A DNA stretch of 13,436 nucleotides from WHSV01 sp050694055. GTDB lineage: Bacteria > Actinomycetota > CADDZG01 > WHSQ01. Shown one piece after another: positions 8,771 to 13,436 of this stretch. Numbering within the stretch: position 1 is the first letter of the stretch; each line of letters opens with the position of its first letter. The notes under the pieces were generated by a model. The model was not told the origin of the DNA. It did no database searches and worked only from the letters and a program-made list of their open reading frames with translations. Location: the NCBI GenBank assembly GCA_050694055.1, contig JBOGWX010000030.1, positions 1-13,436 on the forward strand, in the 5' to 3' direction. The translations under genes were made by a program, and so were the position numbers.

Positions 8771-9490
8771 TCAGTGATGTCGTACGGCCCCCGCGAGGCC
8801 GGCCGCCAACAGATTCTTCGGATGGGTCCACACCAGCGAACGGTCGAAGACCGAGGCTAGGTGCATGGCCGCCAGGTTAGCCACTTCCTTGACCCCGTGG
8901 TGGTTGCCGGTCTCAGCGAGCACCGAGGTCACCCAACGATCCGCAAGCCCGCAAGGAACGATTCCCTCGAACATCGAGAGGTCGGTGCCGACGTTGAAGG
9001 CGAACCCGTGCATCGTGATGCCACGAGTGATCTTGACCCCGATGGCTCCGATCTTGTTCTTCCCGACCCAGACGCCGGTGTGCTCCTCGTCTCGATGAGC
9101 CGCGACACCGAGGTCGGCAGCGACCGCAATCACGACGTCCTCGAGCCGGCGCAGATAGCTCATCACGTCGTAGCGCTCACCGAGGGCCATGATCGGATAC
9201 CCGACGAGCTGGCCCGGTCCGTGATAGGTCGCACGGCCCCCCCGGTCGACGTTGAACAACGAGATTCCGCGCGCGTTGCGCTGCGCCTCCCTGTAGACGA
9301 GGTCCTCCTCTAGCGCCCTGCGTCCCAACGTATAGGTGGGAGGGTGCTCGAGCAGCATCAAAGAGTCGCCGAGATCCGCGTCCAGCCGCGCCAGGAACAA
9401 CTCGCGCTGCGCCTCCCAGGCGTCGCCGTAATCGACGCGCCCGAGCCACGATGCGGTCAGGATCTGTCGTGAACTCAGTCGTGAACTCAT
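8771..9490 (-). CDS. lipB: Lipoyl(octanoyl) transferase
   Basis: LipB moves the octanoyl group from acyl carrier protein to the target lysine of lipoyl domains, the step before LipA. The 239-residue product contains the family signature RGGRATYHGPGQLVGYPI (residues 83-100), the catalytic-site lysine in KIGAIGVKITRG (K146), HGFAFNV (161-167), and the nucleophile Cys180 in GIVPCGLADRWVTSV. The ATG at 9490 overlaps the E2 stop in ATGA (4 bases). Upstream DNA has no Shine-Dalgarno sequence, so reinitiation after E2 is likely. The frame stays open well into E2, but that extension is only E2 read out of frame. The N-terminus contains a duplicated SSR caused by a 12-bp tandem repeat. Placement between E2 and E1-alpha means the enzyme is made beside its own substrate protein. 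Confidence 0.96.
   Translation of the reverse strand: MSSRLSSRQILTASWLGRVDYGDAWEAQRELFLARLDADLGDSLMLLEHPPTYTLGRRALEEDLVYREAQRNARGISLFNVDRGGRATYHGPGQLVGYPIMALGERYDVMSYLRRLEDVVIAVAADLGVAAHRDEEHTGVWVGKNKIGAIGVKITRGITMHGFAFNVGTDLSMFEGIVPCGLADRWVTSVLAETGNHHGVKEVANLAAMHLASVFDRSLVWTHPKNLLAAGLAGAVRHH
9466..9489 (-). repeat. 12-bp tandem duplication at the E2/lipB junction
   Basis: On the minus strand TGAGTTCACGAC occurs twice in a row, immediately after the A of the lipB ATG. The first copy holds the E2 stop codon and the first lipB codons; together the copies encode the SSR-LSSR pattern at the LipB N-terminus. The repeat is exact and probably arose by slippage. It adds four residues to LipB without altering its frame. 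Confidence 0.9.
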
Positions 9491-10992
9491 AGGTATTGCT
9501 GCAACTCCGACGAGAAGTCCGTCGTTTCGATGCGCTCCTTGAGACGGGCCAGGAACTGAGCCGCCTCTGCACCGTCGATGGCCCGGTGGTCCCAAGACAT
9601 GTCGAGTATGCCCATGTGCCGGATCGCGATCTGGTCGTCCTCGGTCGCAACCACCTGCTTGGTGATCGCCTCGAATGCGAGGATCGCCGTCTGAGAGCGC
9701 GGGATGATCGGCACCGAGATGATCGATCCGAAAGGACCGGGGTTGGTGATGCTGAAGGTCCCGCCGGAGAGGTCGTCGGGCGACAGCTTCTTCGAGCGGG
9801 CCCGGATCGCGACGTCGTAGACGTTGCGCGCCAGCCCGACGAGGTTCTTCTCGTCGGCGCCCTTCACCACGGGAACGATGAGCCCGCCGCCCTCGAGAGC
9901 AACCGCGATGCCGAGGTTGACATAGCTCTTCTCGAGGTTGCCCTGCTGCTCCTCGTCGTACGTCGAGTTGATGACCGGCATCTCGAGCAAAGTGTCGCAG
10001 AGCGACTTTGCGAGGAAGGGCATGTAGGTGAGACCGAAGCCCTCCTTGGCCCTGAAGGCGTCCTTGGCTAGGGCGCGAAGCTTGGCGACGTTCGTCCAGT
10101 CGACCTCGACCGCATTCCACGCCCGGGCGACCTCGCGCGCGCTCGCGGCCATGTGCTCGGCGGTGCGCCGCCTGATGTTGGTCCACGGCACCAGTTCCTC
10201 GCGGTCCCCGACGGCGCGCGCAGCGGCTGCCGGCTGCTCCTCGCGCCCCGGCGCCTCTGGTGTCGCAGCGGCCGGTTCCTTGCGCTCCTTCGGGGCGGGA
10301 GCCTCCTCGGCCTGCTCGGTCGCCTTCGCCGCCGGCTTGGACTTCTGTTGCTCGACGAACTTCAGGACGTCCTGCTTGCGAATTCGACCACCGGTCCCGC
10401 TTCCCGAGACCTGTTCGAGGTCGACCGAGTTCTCGTCGGCGAGCCGGCGCACGAGGGGCGAGATGATGCCGCGCTTCGAGGTGTCGCCCGCCTCGGCCGC
10501 CGCGCCCGGCGCGGTGTCCTCTTTCTCGGCGACCGCCTCTTCGGCTTGGTCGCCCGCCTCCTGCGCAGAACCGGCGCGTGCGGCCCGCTCTCCGGCGGAG
10601 TCGTCCTCCTTATCGCCCGCACGCTCGGCGGCGGGAGCCTCGGCCGGTTCCTTATCTTCCGCGGCCTCGTCGGTTGCCTCGTCGCCGGTTGTCTCGTCGC
10701 CGGTGGCCTCGGCCTCCGCCTGGGACTCGCCTCCCTCGTCCTCAGACGATGCCGCGCCCTCACCGACCGTGGCGATGGCGGTGCCGACCTTCACGGTCTC
10801 GCCCTCCTGGACCAGGATCTTCTGGATCGTGCCGGCCGCCGAGGAGGGGACTTCGGAGTCGACCTTGTCGGTGGAGACCTCCACGAGGAGCTCGTCCTCC
10901 GCGATGGTGTCTCCCTCCTGCTTGAGCCACTTGGTGATGGTTCCCTCGACGACCGACTCGCCGAGTTGCGGCATCTTGATCTCAGTAGCCAT
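9487..10992 (-). CDS. 2-oxo acid dehydrogenase E2, lipoyl-dependent acyltransferase
   Basis: This 501-residue core protein transfers the acyl group from E1 to CoA. In order it has one lipoyl domain (residues 1-77; lipoyl Lys43 in EVSTDKVDSEV), a long Ala/Glu/Asp-rich linker (78-172), a peripheral-subunit-binding domain (176-213, ISPLVRRLADENSVDLEQVS), a second Ala/Pro/Lys-rich linker, and the catalytic domain from about 266. The active site is SWDHRAIDGAE (His469, Asp473). The catalytic domain resembles the actinobacterial succinyl/branched-chain E2 group, so it may be annotated as sucB elsewhere; the adjacent E1 genes favour a branched-chain-type complex. The ATG at 10992 follows GAGGAGGG by ten bases. 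It is the first gene of the operon, 125 bases after pyk, and overlaps lipB by four bases. Confidence 0.95.
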   Translation of the reverse strand: MATEIKMPQLGESVVEGTITKWLKQEGDTIAEDELLVEVSTDKVDSEVPSSAAGTIQKILVQEGETVKVGTAIATVGEGAASSEDEGGESQAEAEATGDETTGDEATDEAAEDKEPAEAPAAERAGDKEDDSAGERAARAGSAQEAGDQAEEAVAEKEDTAPGAAAEAGDTSKRGIISPLVRRLADENSVDLEQVSGSGTGGRIRKQDVLKFVEQQKSKPAAKATEQAEEAPAPKERKEPAAATPEAPGREEQPAAAARAVGDREELVPWTNIRRRTAEHMAASAREVARAWNAVEVDWTNVAKLRALAKDAFRAKEGFGLTYMPFLAKSLCDTLLEMPVINSTYDEEQQGNLEKSYVNLGIAVALEGGGLIVPVVKGADEKNLVGLARNVYDVAIRARSKKLSPDDLSGGTFSITNPGPFGSIISVPIIPRSQTAILAFEAITKQVVATEDDQIAIRHMGILDMSWDHRAIDGAEAAQFLARLKERIETTDFSSELQQYL

Positions 10993-11090
10993 CCGGCTGT
11001 AACCCTCCTCTACGAGAAACCCCCATGATCACTTCTTCGGCCGCTGCGCGCTTCGAGCACGAAAGTGTGGTGTCCCTTGAGAGTACCGCT

Positions 11091-11114
11091 CGCCCGGCGG
11101 GAGCAGCGCGGGCG
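11091..11114. other. GC-rich inverted repeat just after pyk
   Basis: CGCCCG (11091-11096) and CGGGCG (11109-11114) form a six-base stem with a 12-base loop, starting four bases beyond the pyk stop. No T tract follows. It could stabilise the pyk mRNA end or attenuate read-through, but intrinsic termination is not supported. The rest of the pyk-E2 gap contains the E2 ribosome site and no clear promoter; a TACTCT at 11080-11085 (minus strand) lacks a recognisable -35. Confidence 0.3.
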
Positions 11115-11117
11115 GCG

Positions 11118-12539
11118 TCAGCAGCGGACGACGCGCATGAAGTCCGTGCGGCCCGCGCGGGGCCCTGGGCTTCCCGCAACCACTGCTACGAGCCCGTCGG
11201 AGTCGAGGAGGCCTGCGGCGCGCGCCGCCGCGACCGCTCGATCGGTTTCCTCCCGCATGTCGCGCGCTTCGGGAAGGTCGGCGGTTGCGAGCGGAAGCAC
11301 GCCCCAGTTCATCGCCATCGTCCCGAGGGTTTGCTCACGGGACGAGAGTCCGACGATCGGCATGCTCGGCCGAAAGGCTGCGACGCGTCGAGCGGTCGAG
11401 CCCGTGCGGGTGGGACACAGAATCGCCTTTACCCGAAGGTCCTCCGCGGCGGCCACGCCTGCATGGGCGACGGCCCAGGAAACGCGATCGTCGTGCATGT
11501 CGGGCGCCTCGGGCCGAGCATGTTCGCGCGCCTCCTCCTCGGACGCCTGCGCTATCTCGGCCATCGTCTCGACGGTGGCCACCGGATAGTCACCCACGGC
11601 CGTTTCCTCCGACAGCATCAGGGCGTCGGTGCCGTCGAGCACCGCGTTGGCAATATCCGTGACCTCGGCGCGCGTCGGAAGTGGGCTGTGAGTCATCGAT
11701 TCGAGCATCTGAGTCGCCGTTATCACCGGGATGCCTCTGCTGTTGCAGAGCTGGATTATCTGCTTCTGCAACAGCGGCACGCGACGCAGCGGAGTCTGAA
11801 TTCCAAGATCCCCTCGTGCGACCATCACTGCGTCGGCCTCGTCGACTATGTCGCTCAAGTTGTCCAGGGCCGAACGGGTCTCGATCTTGGCGACGAGATG
11901 CGGGCGGTGACCTCGCTTCGGAAAGGTTTCGCGTGCCCGCCTGAGATCGTCCGCATCGCGAATGAACGACAGGCCGATGAAGTTCGCCTTGATCTTCAGG
12001 GCCACGGCGGCCGCAGCACGGTCGGCATCCGTGAACGCCCGCACGTGGCGTTCGGCCGATGGTATGTGCATGCCCTTGCGCGATCGCAAGATCCCGTGAC
12101 TGAGAGTCTCAGTGTGCACGTCGGTTCCGTCGATCGACACGACACGCAGTACGATCTCGCCGTCGGCCAGATAGATCTCATCGCCCTCGGCCACCATCGC
12201 CGCAAGGTCTCCCACGGAGGCCGAGACGCGCTGGTCGTCTCCCTGAACCGGCCTGCCGGTCAAAACGAACGGCCGGCCGGCATCGAGCTCGACTTCATCA
12301 CCCTCTATCGGGCCAGTTCGCATCTTGGGTCCCGGCAGGTCCACGAGCAGGCCCACCGAGCGATGATTCGCGGCCGCGATCCGGCGCGCCGCGGCGGCCG
12401 TCCGAGTGTGGTTTTCCGGGGTCTCGTGAGCGAAGTTCAGACGGACCACGTCGACCCCGGCGCAGATGAGCGGTTCGAGCTTGACGGGGTCACGCGTCGC
12501 GGGACCGAGGGTGGCGACGATCTTGGTGCGCCGCTCCAT
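11118..12539 (-). CDS. pyk: Pyruvate kinase
   Basis: This enzyme converts phosphoenolpyruvate and ADP to pyruvate and ATP, the last step of glycolysis. It has 473 residues, the normal length for bacterial forms with a C-terminal domain. Visible motifs are KIVATLGPAT (6-15), VVRLNFAHE, DLPGPKMRTG, the catalytic-lysine segment VAKIETRSALDN (K218, E220), ARGDLG (D244), and ITATQMLESMTHSPLPTRAE. Unusual points are Ala in place of the common Ser in NFSH, Lys in GPKMRTG where K+-dependent enzymes have Glu, and GIQ in place of GVE after ARGDL. The ATG at 12539 shares a base with the upstream TGA and follows CGAGG by six bases; an adjacent GTG at 12542 is an alternative. It is likely co-translated with the lipoprotein gene. 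Confidence 0.96.
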   Translation of the reverse strand: MERRTKIVATLGPATRDPVKLEPLICAGVDVVRLNFAHETPENHTRTAAAARRIAAANHRSVGLLVDLPGPKMRTGPIEGDEVELDAGRPFVLTGRPVQGDDQRVSASVGDLAAMVAEGDEIYLADGEIVLRVVSIDGTDVHTETLSHGILRSRKGMHIPSAERHVRAFTDADRAAAAVALKIKANFIGLSFIRDADDLRRARETFPKRGHRPHLVAKIETRSALDNLSDIVDEADAVMVARGDLGIQTPLRRVPLLQKQIIQLCNSRGIPVITATQMLESMTHSPLPTRAEVTDIANAVLDGTDALMLSEETAVGDYPVATVETMAEIAQASEEEAREHARPEAPDMHDDRVSWAVAHAGVAAAEDLRVKAILCPTRTGSTARRVAAFRPSMPIVGLSSREQTLGTMAMNWGVLPLATADLPEARDMREETDRAVAAARAAGLLDSDGLVAVVAGSPGPRAGRTDFMRVVRC

Positions 12540-13363
12540 CACGGACCTCGTCTCAACAGTTCCTCGAAGTCGGTCACCTCATCCTCGGGCGGTAACTCGA
12601 CCTCGACTCTGTCTCCGTAGTCGCTGAACTCCAGCGCGACGTTCTGCGTGGTCTCACCGGTTGCGCTGCCGGGTTCGAAGGTCCACTCGTAGGACATCCG
12701 CCGGATGAAGCCCTGCTCGTCGATCCAGACGCTGCCGGGTGCCTCCTCGATGTCGAGGTCGTCGATGATCGAATCGTAGGCGGGCCGGAGTCCCTCTGGT
12801 GCCTCTTGGAAGCCCTCCCGGTAGTCGATGGTCAGGTCGTAGCGCGTGGTGCTCACGCCCGCGACGTCCTCGTCGGCTCTCTTGGTGATCTCCGTGGCTC
12901 CGTTGAGATACGACAGCGCCTGTGACGGATCGTTCTGTCCGAGCTGCGCTATCTGGTTCGAGCGACCCCCGAGCTCTGCGGTATCGAACCTCACCCAATC
13001 CTCGATGTCGGGCGAGAGCCGAGACAGAAACGGCAGGTTCATGTAGAAGGTCGAGCCGTCGAAGATCAGCTCTCCGACGCCCTCGTCCCCCAAGGTGCCT
13101 CCTGCGGCCACCGGAAGATCGGAGAGGTCGAAGGTCCCCGCACCCACGAGCTTCTCGAAGTCGAAGTCCCCCTCGCCGGTAACCGTGAAGCTTTGACCGC
13201 CGGAGGTGGTGCTTCCCGTTATGACGACGTGAGCGCTGCCCGCGTCGGTGGTCTTCGCGGTTGCCGCGCGCACCGTTTTCCGAGGAGAACCGGAACAGGC
13301 CGCGAGAGACACCAGGATTGCGAACAACAGGGCTGCGGCCAACGGGGCGGCGCGCGTGCGCAT
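12539..13363 (-). CDS. LppX/LolA-like lipoprotein
   Basis: This 274-residue secreted lipoprotein has signal peptide MRTRAAPLAAALLFAILVSL and lipobox LAAC with Cys23, so it should be anchored on the outer face of the membrane. The mature part alternates short hydrophobic and polar strands (HVVITGSTTSGGQSFTVTGE, then GELIFDGSTFYMNLPFLSRL) and ends in a WIDEQGFIRRMSYEWTF-type strand. This pattern is typical of the LppX/LprG or LolA-like half-barrel fold, whose members carry lipids. The fold is inferred from pattern; the ligand is unknown. The ATG at 13363 is supported by GGAGG six bases upstream (13370-13374). The gene overlaps pyk, though a functional link with glycolysis is not obvious. It is the first minus-strand gene visible. 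Confidence 0.8.
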   Translation of the reverse strand: MRTRAAPLAAALLFAILVSLAACSGSPRKTVRAATAKTTDAGSAHVVITGSTTSGGQSFTVTGEGDFDFEKLVGAGTFDLSDLPVAAGGTLGDEGVGELIFDGSTFYMNLPFLSRLSPDIEDWVRFDTAELGGRSNQIAQLGQNDPSQALSYLNGATEITKRADEDVAGVSTTRYDLTIDYREGFQEAPEGLRPAYDSIIDDLDIEEAPGSVWIDEQGFIRRMSYEWTFEPGSATGETTQNVALEFSDYGDRVEVELPPEDEVTDFEELLRRGP

Positions 13364-13436
13364 TCACAACCTCCAAAATTCGGTGCCCGAACACTACCCG
13401 GTCGCGGGGCGGGCTCGGCCGGACCGCAGAACCGCG
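13364..13436 (-). promoter_or_regulatory. Upstream region of the lipoprotein-pyk genes
   Basis: These 73 bases before the lipoprotein start hold its ribosome binding site GGAGG (13370-13374) after an AT-rich GAATTTT stretch. A TAGTGT near 13394-13399 on the minus strand fits TAnnnT and could be a -10 box, but no convincing -35 was seen. The region is cut by the window edge. Confidence 0.3.

Noticed and set aside
6579..8860. Long plus-strand open frames opposite the E1 genes
   Set aside because: They run antisense to well-conserved E1 genes, with leucine/valine/arginine-rich products typical of antisense frames in GC-rich DNA.
9491..10186. Long N-terminal extension of LipB
   Set aside because: It is the E2 gene read out of frame (Arg/Gly-rich, no family similarity); the ATGA overlap at 9490 is the natural start.
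11025..12620. 531-codon open frame on the plus strand opposite pyk
   Set aside because: It is an antisense shadow created by high GC3; the minus strand encodes an intact pyruvate kinase and the plus product shows no recognisable domain.

Overview
The window is a gene-dense stretch of high-GC bacterial chromosome with strong G/C preference at third codon positions. Four-base ATGA/GTGA and one-base TGATG/TAATG start-stop overlaps are frequent, as are GTG starts, and there are two lipoproteins. This suggests an actinobacterium (Actinomycetota), possibly an uncultured lineage, but no rRNA or marker gene is present to settle it. Except for two genes at the left edge, everything is on the minus strand.

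Left edge, plus strand (1-775): the 3' end of a cystathionine gamma-synthase/lyase-family PLP enzyme, then a 134-base gap and a 48-residue cysteine-rich (zinc-ribbon-like) small protein. This block converges with the minus-strand genes at 776-787.

Right to left on the minus strand: (a) a LppX/LolA-like lipoprotein overlapping pyruvate kinase (pyk); (b) after about 125 bases, a 2-oxo acid dehydrogenase operon in the order E2, lipB, E1-alpha, E1-beta, with E1 sequences of the branched-chain type; (c) a vapBC toxin-antitoxin pair and a short relic carrying a perfect 22-bp tandem repeat that resembles an IS21-family end; (d) lipA, preceded by a TAGACT box placed as for a leaderless start; (e) 10 bases after lipA, a four-gene sugar-type ABC importer (MalG-like permease, solute-binding lipoprotein, UgpC/MalK-like ATPase, MalF-like permease) whose genes all overlap by 1-4 bases.

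The central genes form one functional unit: E1 decarboxylates a 2-oxo acid, E2 transfers the acyl group to CoA through a lipoyl group, LipB attaches the octanoyl precursor to E2, and LipA inserts the sulfurs. E3 (dihydrolipoamide dehydrogenase) is not in the window. The most interesting inference is that lipA once followed E1-beta directly and was split away by the vapBC/insertion-relic segment, leaving lipA with its own promoter and the ABC importer. No wholly new system is evident. The points that deserve a second look are this apparent operon disruption, the tandem-repeat relic, the lipA-importer linkage and the small Cys protein with its unexplained leader.
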